This document shows positions 12,123 to 24,235 of a stretch of DNA of 64,000 nt, in pieces. This DNA comes from Hofstenia miamia (taxonomy: Eukaryota; Xenacoelomorpha; Acoela): assembly GCA_004352715.1 (NCBI GenBank), contig SCFE01000086.1, positions 1,611,289-1,675,288 of the forward strand, written 5' to 3'. The position numbers and the translations under genes were made by a program. Numbering within the stretch: position 1 is the stretch's first letter; the number at the start of each line of letters is the position of its first letter. The notes beneath the pieces were generated by a model that saw only the letters and a list, made by a program, of their open reading frames with translations, did no database searches and had not been told where the DNA came from.

Positions 12123-13888
12123 TCAACAATAGTCATGATTTGGTAGTTAACAGCAAATATTTTGTTAATTATATTCATAGCTACAATCAAATCTTAACAT
12201 TTCATTATCATTTATTAAAATTTTTTTTATTATATTATCATCTAGGGGTACAATTGAGCACCAATTTTGTGATGTACCTTGGCAATTCTAGATTTGCCAA
12301 GTTAATCAATTGTAATTCATGTTTTTCTAATCATAGTTTCATTTTTGACTGACGTGCGGTAAGCTAATCATAATCACTACAGATTAGCAATCAACTTCAT
12401 TTCTGGCTTCGAATTTTCATGTAGGACACCTTTACCATTTCTACAACAATATTAAAATGATGTTGCATTTAGATGGTTAAGGTTTTTATCATTTTTCTAC
12501 ATCTCCAAATATTTTTATTTTTTTTGCTTTTTAATACAGAAACAAATTTAATGATAATTTCCACTACCATTAAATTATTATTGAGCTTTTATTAAAATTT
12601 TAAAACTAATAAAAGTATGAACATTTATACTTAAATCCCCATAATGTCATTTTGGGTTTGGACTTCACTTTTCAGTCAAATAAACAACCTGCTACTGCAA
12701 ATTGTACAACATTTGTAGACTTAATATTTGATTGCATATAATAAGAATACTTTTTATGGATTACAATTTATTTCGAATAAGCACATACAAAATTTGACTG
12801 TTAAAAGATTATAATCACATTGATGCAACCCCTTAAGAGCGTCTTTAAAAATTTCAAATCGAATAATCAAATATTTACAAATTTCAGGTAAGGCAGTCGA
12901 CAAATCATGCATTTCAAAAAATCAAATAAGAATTTGTGATTTACAATTAGAGCCATGCCAATGATAGCAAACTTGAAATTATTTACAAAGTTATTCAAGT
13001 TTGAAAAAATTGGAGTTGAAATTTAGATCAGACAATAGTAGCTGAGTTTAATCACATTTAAATTGCTCAAATTTTTTTAAAATTAATTAATTCTATAAAA
13101 CTACATTTGCATAAGGATGTGAAACTGGCTTCGAATTGAGTGCAAAATTTATTTCAAATATATCACTCTTGAGTTATCCAAGTTACATATGATTTTCGAA
13201 TAATTTGGTTGCACATTAGTAGAAAAAATTCAGCTTTCATTAACAATCCCTATACATTTCGTAATATCTATCAAAGAAAAACAAATGGCTACCGTAATTT
13301 TATTTAAGAATTTATACAAGGAATCCGTGGGATAAAAAATGCCAAAAAACCATTTTCCCAAATGGAAGCCTTGCTCAAATATATTCTGTTTCTGGCACTG
13401 CTTGAATGGAGAAATATTTCTAGTTGATATTTAAATAACAAATATCTTCTTTACTTTTGGATTATTTTATTGAATGAAAATATTTCGCGTGGGTCTTTTA
13501 CAACAAGAGAGTTTTAATGCAAAGAAAATGGATAAAATTTAATTGTTTGAGCGAGCGTAAGTACAGCATTAAGACCCCGGCTTACTGTGGCGCAATCATT
13601 CAATGATTGTTAAAGGAGATCATAATGGGCTATGTCCTATATTCCATTCATATTTTTATTTGATTCTTGAATTTCGTTTTACGTAAAATAACAATTTAAA
13701 CGATTTTTACATTTGTATAGATATAAATTCATACAATTAAGAATGAAATTCAATTATTGAAAAATTATTGTTCAAGCACTGCTTGCCTTGCTTACACGTA
13801 CGAGCCGCCTATGCTTAACAGAGACATAGGCTTAATATGGAAAAATGTATCATTGGACATCTTTATTATTATGTATTCATATGTATTC

Positions 13889-13923
13889 AAGGCTATCTTT
13901 AAATAATGTTTAAAGATGGCCTT
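13889..13923. repeat. Inverted repeat / hairpin, 15-bp arms
   Basis: Arms AAGGCTATCTTTAAA and TTTAAAGATGGCCTT are complementary at 14 of 15 positions around a 5-base TAATG spacer. Copies of ATGTATTC stand on both sides. It could be a palindromic repeat end or a foldback; no transcript evidence is available. Confidence 0.7.
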
Positions 13924-15265
13924 GTATGTATTCCAATGCAAAACTCCACAGTATTTATATTACCTACACTATAAGTCATAAGTGATTTTATAGCTATTGG
14001 CCTTAAGCTAGTTGCATGCTAGAGAAATATTAGAATTCGTATATACACTATAGTTGAAATAAATTTAACAATGTAAAACGCAATAATTTTTGTGGACGTA
14101 AATGTCTATAACTTGTTTGTAGAACTTAGTAATACAGGCTGCAAGCTTTAGAAGTAAAAGTTGAAGAAAATGACATTTAGATGTACTTTTCTCACTAAAG
14201 GTTAAAATTCTTCTCAAAGACTACTTCAAACACAAAATGCCAACCATGAAATGTCAAAATGGTGAATTTAATATTTTTAAGCAGATGTGTTACCTTTCAA
14301 GTTGTTGAATGAAAGTGAATATTATAATCTAATCTAAAGAATATTATTTGATTTAAGAATATTAATAATGGTTCGAGTTGATACTCCTAATACGAAATGC
14401 ATGAAATAGAGGCAACACACAAAGTATTGCCGATCTCAAGCCAAAAAATTGAAGTCGTATTATTGTTTTCTGTGAACATCTCAACTTTCATTTCTTCAGT
14501 AATAAATTTTGAATTGCAAAATTTTCCAAAATTTTATGTGTCAAAGTCTTTGAAATTAAGTTGAAAAAGACTAAGTTTCTTCAATCGACAAAGAAAGATC
14601 ATTCTTAATTAAATATGTGTTTACTCTTTCCGTACCTAGCCTGTAGCCCATACATATAAAAATAGGTCAATTGGTTTGTCCATGCCAGTATCCTAAGCCA
14701 GCTATGCTTCTAGCAAAATATGATTTAATAAAATAGCTGGATGCGATAAGAAAGCCTTCAAGTATGCTATTATACATGCAAACTTAAACGGTCATACCGA
14801 CCATAATTGAAACATCAAATTTAGTGATTTTGTTCACAACACTGCAAATCATATTTAGCAACTATAAAGTCATTAATATTATTTCCGGTTTCTATTAAAA
14901 TTATTTACACATTTCTCAATTCATTGAAAATCATGCATCAATCATCATTATTATTATTGATAACACAACCAACACTATGAAAATACTTTAAGATATATGT
15001 AAAATAGGTAAATTTCATTTATTAAATTCAAACGATATTGAACGTCTCAGGAGATAACAACTTACTCTTTTTCTGTTACAATATAATTTACATGAGCACT
15101 ATATATTTGTCAATGCAATATCAATAGATGCCAGTAAATTTGAAAGTAAAGTTGAGGAAGGCAATGAATTTTTTGATTTAAGGTAATATTTTCGGTACTA
15201 TGTTGCATTTATTAATGTAAGCTTACATGAACATTACTGTTGCTCGAAATACGCATACCTAGATA

Positions 15266-15268
<3 letters not shown>

Positions 15269-15318
<50 letters not shown>
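15269..15318. repeat. (TA)n microsatellite
   Basis: About 50 bases of TA repeat immediately beside the decayed Tc1-like transposase region. Confidence 0.95.
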
Positions 15319-15321
<3 letters not shown>

Positions 15322-15384
15322 AATTTCATGAAATATAAATAAGCAGAAATAGAATAAATATGTGCATGGACTTGATCTTCGTAG

Positions 15385-16513
15385 TGAGGATCCGTTGGGT
15401 TTCATGGGGATCAATACGTACAGTTTTATGGGGTGGGCTGAGGTGGTAATCAAAGCTGGCCCATGGACAAGCNTAATTTGTTTTCCTCCTGTAGAAATAA
15501 CTTCATTCAAACTACCTGAAACTGATTTCATTGAATTGGACTTCATTTCAGATGTCAAAATGTGTTCTTTTAAATCGGATATATTTTTAGGATTTTTCTT
15601 ATATCTGCCACACGTTTTTGATTGGAGAAAGATCAGAACTTGGTGGCCATTGCAAAAACTGGATATTATTTTCAGAAAACCAATTTTTTGTTTTGCTGAC
15701 GTGTGCGGGGTTGGTCCGTCCTGTTGGAGTATCCATCCATCATCATATAAAGCATCACCATAAGGCATAAATTCAGCTATAATTTGGCAATATCTTTGAC
15801 TGTCGATTGTGGCTTTTCCGTCTAAAATTTTCAAAAAAAACCCACGATAGGAAAGTGCTCCCCAAACCATAATTTTTTGGTCGAACTTTGGAACCGCTTT
15901 TGTTGGTCTTGGACATTTCTTTGACGACCACACTTGTAATTTGTTTCTGTGCAGTTGAAATACGCACTCATCAGTTATTCAAACATCTTCAAAAGTGTAG
16001 TCTTTCCATTCTTTCACGAAATTTAATCTTTTTTCTTGATGTTCTTTTGTAATCAGAAGTCGATTTTTTCTGCCAATTTTTGTAACTCCACNNNNNNNNN
16101 NNNNNNNNNNNNNNNNNNNNNNNNNNNNNNNNNNNNNNNNNNNNNNNNNNNNNNNNNNNNNNNNNNNNNNNNNNNNNNNNNNNNNNNNNNNNNNNNNNNN
16201 NNNNNNNNNNNNNNNNNNNNNNNNNNNNNNNNNNNNTTTTTTTCAGTGTTCTCTGAACTGTGGTTTCATGCACAGAGATGTCGGCTTCAGTTTGAAGTCG
16301 GTTTGCAATTTTTTTCCCAGAAATATAGGGATTTTTGAGAGCAATTGCGACTGTTTTCTGAATGAATTTTCCAATAAATTTTCGAGGGCGTTCACTTCCT
16401 TTTCTTCTTTTGAGAGATTCTCCTTGTCGAATTTTTTTCAGCTTTCGAAAATAAGTTGATCGAGAAATTTGAAGTGTCGCAAAGGCGTTTTCAAGCTGTT
16501 TCAACGTTTCCAT
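15385..16513 (-). pseudogene. Tc1-like transposase, decayed
   Basis: The minus strand reads as a Tc1/IS630-superfamily transposase, the enzyme that cuts and moves its own DNA element at TA sites. From the start at 16513 the N-terminal part has a helix-turn-helix region with RKGSERPRKF, then a second DNA-binding stretch ending SVHETTVQRTLKK. A 145-base N gap (16092-16236) removes the next part. Downstream are WKDYTFEDV, a stop, ITDECVFQLH (first catalytic Asp), KIMVWGALSYRG, LQQDGPTPHTSAK (second Asp), then a frameshift into WPPSSDLSPIKNVW. In the last motif the expected catalytic Glu of the PIEN signature is Lys. With the stop, frameshift and lost residue, the gene cannot be active as assembled. 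The opposite-strand frames here are shadows. A possible element end, CAGCCAACTATATATA, lies near 16737-16750; a matching left end was not found. Confidence 0.82.
16092..16236. other. Assembly gap
   Basis: Run of N inside the Tc1-like transposase remnant. It removes the segment between the DNA-binding region and the first catalytic motif. Confidence 0.95.
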
Positions 16514-16781
16514 TCCGAAGAAATCAAGTAGAAACTTTGCAAATCAAAACAATTTGTTTGGTAAGTGTTTTCAAATAATTACGAAGTACCAGTTTAATTA
16601 ATTAACTTTTTTGTTTGACCATTTTAATGTTCACAAAATTCTCGTTGTCTTTTATTTTTATAGTTTTCCTCTAAAACTTCTAAATACGTTTCCACAAAGC
16701 GTGAAAAATAGGTGTTCGGTCTCATTTTTTTTGCAGCCAACTATATATATACATATTTGGTAACTGATAAAAGTAAGTATT

Positions 16782-18357
16782 TTGAAAAAAATGAATGAAA
16801 TTCTCAAAGATAATTCTAAGTTTGTAAAGGTCAATGACAATAAAAGATTAAAAAAGAACATTTTCATCAATGAAGAAGAAAAATTTATCAAACAATTATA
16901 TAAAATGGTTAATGATAAAGAATTACCACTTGAACTATATAAGCTATTTTACAGTTCAGGATGTAAACCGAGCCAATTGTTTGGTCTACCTAAAATTCAT
17001 ATAAGTAACAATGATCCACCATTTAGACCCATTTTGTCAATGATTAAATCAAACACTTATAAATTTTCAAAGTGGTTTGATGAACTTCTTAAAAAATATA
17101 TTCCAACAAAGTATAATCTGAATTATACATTTGATTTTTTAGACAAACTTAAAGAAGATTTTGAAGAAAACAATAGAAAAAAAATTTATTGAAAGCTTTG
17201 ATGTGAAGTCGTTATTTACAAACATTCCTGTGAAAAAAACAATAGACCATGTCATAAGTCTAATTCCAGAGAATGAAATATCTATCAATCATAACACCAT
17301 AAAAAATTATTGAACATTGCTTGTTTAAACGTAAAATGTATATTCAATGAAACTATTTACGAGCAGATAGATGAAATGGCAATGGGATCACCACTATGTC
17401 CAACTATGGGATCCTTTGCAATGGATATCATCGAAAAAATATAGATGGCTTAAAAATCACAAAGCCCATTGCATATCATAGATATGTTGATTACATTTTT
17501 ACTATATTCGAAAACCAAGATGATGTCGAAAATTTTAAGAACTTAATTGCTTAAAAGAGTTACAAATTACAATTGAATACCCGGTGAATAATAAATTAAA
17601 TTTTCTGGATGTTGCAATAACATACAATAACCATTCCTACGAAACTAAAATGTACCGAAAACCAACAAATACCAATCTTTACATTCCATTTCATTCATAT
17701 TGCGATTCAAAGTATAAAATTAATATCATCAAATGCTTACTTAATCGTATAATCAAAATTCCCTCAAGCTACCAGAATTTAATTGAATCAATCTCTGAAT
17801 TATATGAAATTTTGAAAATTAATGGCTATTCACATGGAATAATTAAGAGGTATGTTGATCAACAGCTAACAAAGAAGCCTGAAGTAATATGTAACCAAGA
17901 TGAATCTAATAATAAAGAACCAATATATTGGAACTAGCCATATATTGAAGAACACCATCAACTGCTAAATCTATGAATAAAGAAAATTAATGCAAAATTT
18001 AGATACACAAGAATATGAGCAATATTAGAAACTAAGAAGACCTGTAATATATTTCGCAACAAAGATCCGATTCTAGAGATGCTTGTTTCATCAATTGTAT
18101 ACAAGTTACATATGAAGAATGTCACCATTCTTACATCGGTGAAACAAAGCGACATCTTCAAACTCGGGTTAATGAACATCTTTCAAGGCACTTAAATTCT
18201 GAAATTTATACTCAACAACATCGAGCAAACATCAATAATTTTAAGATCATTATGAAAACACCTAATACTAAGATTTCTGAAGCCCTAATTATTAAGAACT
18301 CAAATAAACAAAGACTTATGAATAAACAAAGAACGACCAACATATTGAATATCTTTT
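16782..18357 (+). pseudogene. Penelope-like retroelement (RT + GIY-YIG), decayed
   Basis: A Penelope-like element encodes a reverse transcriptase joined to a GIY-YIG endonuclease and copies itself through RNA. Motifs in order, spread over shifting + frames: FGLPKIH with PPFRPILS (about 16980-17040), SFDVKSLFTNIPV (RT motif A, near 17194-17232), QIDEMAMGSPLCPTMGSF (motif B, near 17366-17420), YHRYVDYIF (motif C, with the second Asp of YVDD changed to Tyr), then NFLDVAIT and KMYRKPTNTNLYI, a conserved block of this RT class. The endonuclease follows near 18090-18185: HHSYIGETKRHLQTRVNEHL, with the YIG, Arg and EH positions present. Several frameshifts and stops break the frame, so it is a fossil. 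The leading part of the element is missing: the copy starts inside the RT N-terminus, a common 5' truncation. A 70-base scrap from its end (18199-18270) is repeated at 19023-19096 between single Ns. Confidence 0.85.
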
Positions 18358-18424
18358 AATGTATAGATATTTAACAAAATTAAGTGTAATGAATTGTAAA
18401 TTACATTACCACAAAATTTGTATT

Positions 18425-18457
18425 GACGATGATTTTAAATCGAAACCGGTCGCACAG
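18425..18457 (+). ncRNA. Hammerhead-like hairpin at Penelope 3' end
   Basis: Directly downstream of the GIY-YIG remnant stands GACGATGA, a small stem GATTT/AAATC, then GAAAC and CGGTCGCAC. The order GATGA - short stem - GAAAC is the core arrangement of the hammerhead ribozymes that Penelope-like elements carry in their terminal repeats. The first core bases read CGATGA instead of CTGATGA, so it may be degenerate. Cleavage activity is not implied. Confidence 0.4.
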
Positions 18458-18480
18458 TATAAATCTCAGCACAATAGTAT

Positions 18481-18504
18481 AATATATATATATATATATA
18501 TATA
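18481..18504. repeat. (TA)n microsatellite
   Basis: TA run shortly after the Penelope remnant. Confidence 0.9.
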
Positions 18505-18895
18505 TTTATCTTCGAATAATTTAATTACATACTTCAAAGAAATTGTGTTGAGAATTAATGACCTTGAAGAGCAACAATAAATTTTAATATTAGATTCAGA
18601 GCCATATGCTCGAATAGTGCCTGTACGCCGTTGTTTGTGCTCGGTGCGAGCCCATGACAGTTTATTGGTATACATCATTTTTTTCAGTTTATCTATTGTA
18701 AAAAGCTTATTTGTGATTCTATGATTTTTAAAATTTTTACTTAGCTTTTTACACTAATAGATGCTGCACTATTACATCATAGTTTTTCTAAACAATCATT
18801 TCGGTCAACTGGCAAATTAAAATTACTCAGCAATTCAGAAGTTATTCATGAAATACCTATGGAACTTTGCGTGTTGTTGGTATTTAATTAAGTAT

Positions 18896-19224
18896 ATACG
18901 GTAAGTTCTGAGTGAATGTGCACAATCTGCATGAATGTGGATTGGAAAAACGAAAAATGTCGATTTTTGCGCATGCTGCTCTTAAAAAAGCATTTGGTTT
19001 CGAAGTTAATTCTAAGTCAAANATTCTGAAATTTATACTCAACAACATCGAGCAAACATCAATAATTTTAAGATCATTATGAAAACACCTAATACTNGTA
19101 TATACGGTAAGTTCTGAGTGAATGTGCACAATCTGCATGAATGTGGATTGGAAAAACGAAAAATGTCGATTTTTGCGCATGCTGCTCTTAAAAAAGCATT
19201 TGGTTTCGAAGTTAATTCTAAGTC
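18896..19224. repeat. Duplicated ~125-bp block around single-N joins
   Basis: Sequence 18895-19020 (starting TATATACGGTAAGTTCTGAG) recurs at 19098-19223. Between them, bounded by single Ns at 19022 and 19097, is a copy of Penelope sequence 18199-18270. This pattern suggests misjoined contig fragments. Minus-strand open frames here are short and repeat each other; no gene is supported. Confidence 0.7.
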
Positions 19225-20288
19225 AAAAACTAAAACTGTCAAATAATTCGCTTGACTCACAATTGTAGAGAGAGAATACATTCATCACACCTAATGAAAG
19301 TACGTGTATTACAGAATCAGCAAGCAGAGATTAATTACAAATTAGAGCATTTTCACCAGAAAGTGTTGAGAAAAATCTCAATAAACATTTGCATAGATGT
19401 GATTGACTTTGTATAGCATTGCAGCTATTGTTAGCTTATTTTCTTATATTTGCAATTTGATTGGTAAATGGGTGAAAAAATATTTGGGATTTTTCTGGTT
19501 TGCAGTGACTTGAGACAATTTACTTGCAAAAATAGATATCAATTTACAACTTCAAGTGCAAATATAAAATTCCAATCTGCTGCTATGAATATTTTTATAA
19601 TACTATGATTGGCTGATGCAGCTCTAACAACAGCTTAATGAGCTACGTTTGCAAATATTCATGAAGTATGAATAATCTGATTGGATAAAAAGCACATAAA
19701 ATGCTCAATCGCTGAAGATTTTCAGATTTCCTCGATTACGGTGAGTTTATCAATCTATGTTATTAGCCATTATTTATTAGCTCAAAGGTTTAAGTCAAAC
19801 TTCTGGGCGAATATTACCCAGAAGAGTAACATTAAATACACATATATATATTTATATACATATATATATATATATATAAAGGCATATCAACAACAATATA
19901 TTNNNNNNNNNNNNNNNNNNNNNNNNNNNNNNNNNNNNNNNNNNNNNNNNNNNNNNNNNNNNNNNNNNNNNNNNNNNNNNNNNNNNTATATATATATATA
20001 TATATCGATGGTTAAACCTTGTGCATCCTGAGCTATAGATTTAAAGCTGAATTGAGCTAGTTTCTAAAATATATATTTGCATGCACTATGATAGTTTAAA
20101 AATACCTTCATACTCCTTTAGACATTAAATCATTTAAGTATACAGTTATGAGAAAAATTATATTGATGCAATAATGACATGCATGTAGATAAGTACATAA
20201 CTTTCTTTTACTGGCATAAAAGGTGCTTGTATTATTAAATAACAAATTTTTTATGAAGTACTGAAACATTAACTTGAATATTTAGAAA
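19225..20288. other. Gene-free stretch upstream of second receptor gene
   Basis: No gene recognised. Contains TA-rich repeats at 19840-20005 with an N gap at 19903-19986. The promoter of the receptor gene at 20289 probably lies here, but no specific element can be named. Confidence 0.5.
19840..20005. repeat. TA-rich microsatellite with assembly gap
   Basis: TA repeats flank an N gap (19903-19986); the assembler failed in simple sequence. Confidence 0.85.
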
Positions 20289-21908
20289 ATGAACAATTCT
20301 GAAACAGAGATATTTTTGGAAACTAAATTGGACGAATACCTGAGTATGTTTGGCATGGCAATGTGTGTTATTGGAGCCATATTAAACATTTGCTGCTACT
20401 TTACTATTCAAAATTTGAACTTTCAAAATTCAACTGTAACATTGATAAAGTGTCAAGCTTTATGGGATGCGCTTTCAGTTCTAAATAATGGATTTATTGA
20501 AATCGGAAGCGATTACTTTGGATACAATATAAAGGGCCTCAATAACGTTTTCTGCAAAGTTATTGCTTCACCATTATATATATATATATACAGTATATAT
20601 ATATAAAATATTTTTCTAGCTTATGAAGCTAATTAACCATGCTTGATATCTTACAATTCACAGGAAAACTAAGGCTTTGTCAGGTGTGAATTGTAAGGAA
20701 AATTATTTTTCAAAACTAATAGACGATTTTGAATAAACCAAAATGGTTTTTATAGTCACATGCTAGATTCCAAATATATTGTAATTAATTTCAGAAAAAG
20801 GCCATATTACTGAAATACAGTTATTTGTTCGACTTTACTACTTAATCTTTTGTTATTAATTATAGAATATTTTTGCTTTTACAATAATTACACGTTCAAT
20901 CTCAAATTTAATTGGATGTCGCATTATAAATTATGTAATTTTATTCTTGGGGTATAGTTATTTTCGAAATCATATATGCTATTTCCTACATTCTTAATTT
21001 AATTGTGTTATTATATTATTGTACTATGACATTTTAGAAATACAAAAAATTTTTCAAAATTTTTAGTAAAGCAATAGCATGATATATAAATAAATTTTTT
21101 AAAATAATGCCAATAGAGGATCAGGAAAGCTTGATTAAGCATTTCAAAAATATACTTACCTGAATTTTAACATAAATTCTCATCAACTAAACTTAATTAT
21201 TACTGTACTTTTACAAAGTTTTATATGTTTTTAAAAAATATATGAGGAGCTTCGAGTAATAAAATTTCCTTTGTATATCAATATCACATTTAGCTAATAT
21301 TCTTTCAAAATTGGTCAAACAATTACATGGGCATATTTCACATGATGTGCATTGCTTTGGATCGGGTTGTTGCAATTCGATTTCCTATTTGGTACAAACA
21401 CAATAGTAAGCCAAGATTAGGATTCAAAATCAGTTTTGCGATTGTAATTTTCTCCTATGGAATTTCATTACCAAACCTCTTCAAATTCACAATAGTAGAT
21501 TCGGTTTGTATGATAAGAGGAAGCCTTGCATTTATATTTTGGTACACAACTATCCATGTGTCACTATTTGCATTTGTGATACCCTTTTCAGCGGTTCTCT
21601 GTTCTAACCTCTACTTTATTTATTCTTTACATCACCGAAAAAATGTGAACGCCACTGAGCGGCGTTTGACAATTATGTTGATGACAAACAGTGCAGTCTT
21701 CTGTATTTTAATGTTAACTGCCTGTGTCATGAATTCATTAACATATTTGTTAAATCCAAAAACCGCACGCGAATTAGCAGTTTTTAATCTTGTTGTAAGA
21801 ACTCAGTACAATCTAATAATATTAAATGCGTCTGTAAACTTTATATTTTATTTTATTAGTGGCCCTATGTTTCGAGCAGCCTTTTTTGCAATTTTCCATA
21901 AAGCATGA
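20289..21908 (+). CDS. Class A GPCR, two exons (paralogue 2)
   Basis: Complete rhodopsin-like receptor of 294 residues in two exons. Exon 1, 20289-20558 (90 codons), encodes the extracellular N-terminus with a possible N-glycosylation site (NNSE), TM1, and TM2 (LIKCQALWDALSVL), and ends in VFCK, the conserved TM3 cysteine. A donor AAA/GTTATT is followed by a 735-base intron containing a (TA)n run, and the acceptor CACATTTAG precedes 21294. Exon 2, 21294-21908, starts LIFFQNWSNNYMGIF and carries TM3 with ALDRVVAIRFP, TM4, a second-loop Cys in DSVCMIRG for the disulfide, TM5, TERRLTIML before TM6, and TM7 SVNFIFYFISGPMFRAAFF. CWxP and NPxxY motifs are modified. Bases TTTAGAAAATG at the start place an acceptor-like AG just before the ATG. 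About 110 bases of 3' flank are also conserved with the copy at 40735, so duplication was recent. Ligand unknown. Confidence 0.92.
20574..20604. repeat. TA-rich microsatellite in receptor intron
   Basis: TA repeats interrupted by CAG, just after the donor site of exon 1. Reading through the donor adds spurious YIYIY residues to the exon-1 frame. Confidence 0.85.
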
Positions 21909-22568
21909 GAAAAAAGAATACCCTCAAAAGCATTCATCACAAATTTTTGTTGCTTTCAAAAATAACGAAATGCATTCTCTTTAGTAATTTTATGCCGGCA
22001 TATTTAAGTTACATTTGAAAATATTTCAAATGTTACGAACTTCGTTTGAAAATTTATGGTACAAAGGTATTGGAATATGCTATGTGACCATACTCACCTA
22101 TATTAAAGAAAGGCATCACAAATAACTACAAAATATTAGAAGTACTAATGAGAAAACCGCCATTTTTATAAATGACGAAAATGGTTAACATTTGACCGCT
22201 TGGCACTAATATTTGTGGATTGAATTTGAATGCTTGGCAAACAGATATCCAATTCTTGATCAGTTTCTTCCTTGACAAGTATAATTTGCAAAGATCAACT
22301 GGCTTATGTATTTTAATGGTTTTGTTTTAAATATTTGTATATGGAAATGTAAGTTTGCCCATCGTGCTTATATGTAAAAAAAATACATTTTAAAAAGTAA
22401 TAGTGTCATTTAATCTGTATGTGTAGCAAATCGATGCTATTTCAGTAAAACTTTTTATACATTGTAAGTATAAAAACAAATAATTACAACATGTAGTATT
22501 TAAAAGACATCAATTTAAAAATTTACAAGGCTATTAGCAAAATTACAAAGTTAAATTTACAATAATTA

Positions 22569-22606
<38 letters not shown>

Positions 22607-23134
22607 TGTAATTTAGCTTTTAAAATTTATCGCATACAATCAACTGTTCAAAAATTTAATAATTGTAAATAAAGACAATCAATACCAAAACAAACACAAA
22701 TATGAGATTAAGAAAAATTGATATATTCATGATATATGGTTTGCTGATTCATTTGGCTTAAGAACTCAAATAGCGTATCGATATGAGGATGCCTAGTTAC
22801 AGATAAAGGAGTAAACTGAATTCCTGATGCAAGGCAAGCTATGGATTGCTTGACTATCTTACGATCATCGGCGACTTCTAGAGCATAATCTAATAATCAA
22901 TGCTATAAATTGCAAAATGTGTGATCTTACTGCAAACTTGGATTTTTCATAAATTCCCTGAGACCTATAGCATAATCTGTGAACGAAAATAATTCTATTG
23001 AATTGATTGAATTTTAAATATAAAAAACCGTACTACTCAATTATATTTCAAAAACCGGTAAAACTTGCATTAAAAATTTTGTTTCACATGTAGATTTATT
23101 TAAATTTTTTTTCAATGTAGCAACACTGAAAGTC
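21909..23134. other. Gene-free stretch after second receptor gene
   Basis: The first 110 bases are the conserved 3' flank of the receptor gene, matching 42040-42150, probably 3' UTR. The rest is AT-rich with a TA-rich run at 22568-22606. No gene seen. Confidence 0.6.
22568..22606. repeat. (TA)n microsatellite
   Basis: TA repeat with one TTT interruption. Confidence 0.9.
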
Positions 23135-23374
23135 TTGGCGTCAGTAGCTCTTTACTTTCAGCAATTGCAATTATCTCAATTTAGCAGTACTTGCTTACCA
23201 GAAGCCTCAATTCTGTCCGTTTTTACTCCTCGTACACCTGACTACATGACTGCAAACTTAATAAGGAAGCGCTACAAAGCATTACAAAAATTTTTTCACT
23301 TACAAGTGAAGAATGAAGAGAGCCTTCCATTCATCTTACCTACAAGGAATATTGGTTTTTCAGTAGTGATTTAG
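23135..23374 (+). pseudogene. Possible piggyBac-like transposase fragment
   Basis: A 79-codon frame contains TPDYMTANLIRKRYKALQKF followed by FHLQVKNEESLPF. This resembles the piggyBac transposase block in which a short conserved helix with Arg-Phe/Tyr is followed by LHF and an acidic-Asn segment. The match is weak, and no TTAA-flanked ends were found. It abuts the Merlin-like remnant and could instead be an unrelated chance frame. Confidence 0.3.
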
Positions 23375-23407
23375 TAAGCGGTTCAGCAGTTCCGCTGATA
23401 AATTTTT

Positions 23408-24235
23408 CAGGGGAAGTATAAATTTTACGCTTTATGATCTTTACAATGTTGCAGCAACTGAGGAATCAGCACTGCAATATTTTATGGATCATAGTTTGAT
23501 TATCAGTCAGATTAAGTGTTTGAATTGTAGCGTATTCATGAGTCGGATCATCAAGAACTCCGTCATTGATAAGTTTATTTGGCAATTTAATGATTGCAAA
23601 AAAACAGTGTTTACGCTTCCGTTCTTTTATCACAGTCAAAACTGACACTAAGGCAACTTTTGTTTTAACTTTCAGCTTGTGATAAGGTTTTGAGTAAATC
23701 AAACCATTAATTTTTCTGAGGCATGCTTCACATAATGCGGTTGATTGATTTACTTTTTGTCGTGACGTCTGTTCATGTACATTTCTTGATCCCCGGCTTT
23801 GCAGGCAGAAATTAAGCGGCATCCATAAACATGTCCAAATTGACGAAAATGTGTTTCGTAAAAGAAAGTACATTCGCTGATAATTGAAGAAGAGACTGGA
23901 TTTTTGTACTTTGTAACCGACAGAAGTGCTGAGCCTCTTGTCCTATTATTTATGATATGATTTAAATGGGAAAGCATAGTTAATTTAATGGTTGGAGTGC
24001 TTAGAGCAGTTTGTCAGGAGGAACTAGCACACATGCGTTCAGACATCAAGTAGTGAGACATGAGAATAATTTCGTGAAGCTTATAACTGGAGCCCACTCA
24101 CAGAATTTTGAATACATGCGAAGCTCTGCAAAACGCATATTTAAGGCGAGGACTGGAACAGTTGATGATATGATTCCTCAACATTTAGACGAGTTTATGT
24201 GGCGGCCGCGTTTTATAAAATGCAATGGGTTTTAA
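23408..24235 (+). pseudogene. Merlin (IS1016/ISXO2-like) transposase remnant
   Basis: Read on the + strand through several frame changes, this is a Merlin-superfamily DDE transposase. Seen in order: SALQYFMDHSLI; a zinc-finger-like pair CLNC with DKFIWQFNDCKK (about 23515-23610), matching the family's N-terminal finger; VQIDENVFRKRKYIR (about 23830-23877), which carries the first catalytic Asp in the hallmark EIDE-x-F-x-KRK block; FVTDRSAEPL (near 23915), the family's 'V-x-DRS' strand; HENNFVKLITGAHSQNFEYM (about 24060-24120) with the catalytic Glu; and HLDEFMWRPRF at the end, matching the DEF-x-WR ending. Stops and at least two frameshifts separate these blocks, and the region around the second catalytic Asp is missing or unrecognisable. 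The minus-strand open frames over the same bases are shadows. Terminal inverted repeats were not identified. Confidence 0.75.

Larger units (their letters stand above)
11691..15268. other. Gene-free stretch
   Basis: No supported gene; the open frame at 12140-12352 has no recognisable feature. Contains copy 2 of a dispersed repeat (11983-12122), a strong hairpin (13889-13923), and a 60-base segment at 14205-14270 that resembles 37408-37470. Confidence 0.55.

Noticed and set aside
14361-14390. GGTTCGAGTTG as a tRNA/SINE B box
   Set aside because: No matching A box at the right distance and no cloverleaf can be drawn.
15362-15763. 133-codon + strand frame
   Set aside because: It is the antisense shadow of the minus-strand Tc1-like transposase, which has clear motifs.
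23466-23977. Minus-strand frames of 135 and 75 codons
   Set aside because: The + strand carries Merlin motifs over the same bases, so these are shadows.
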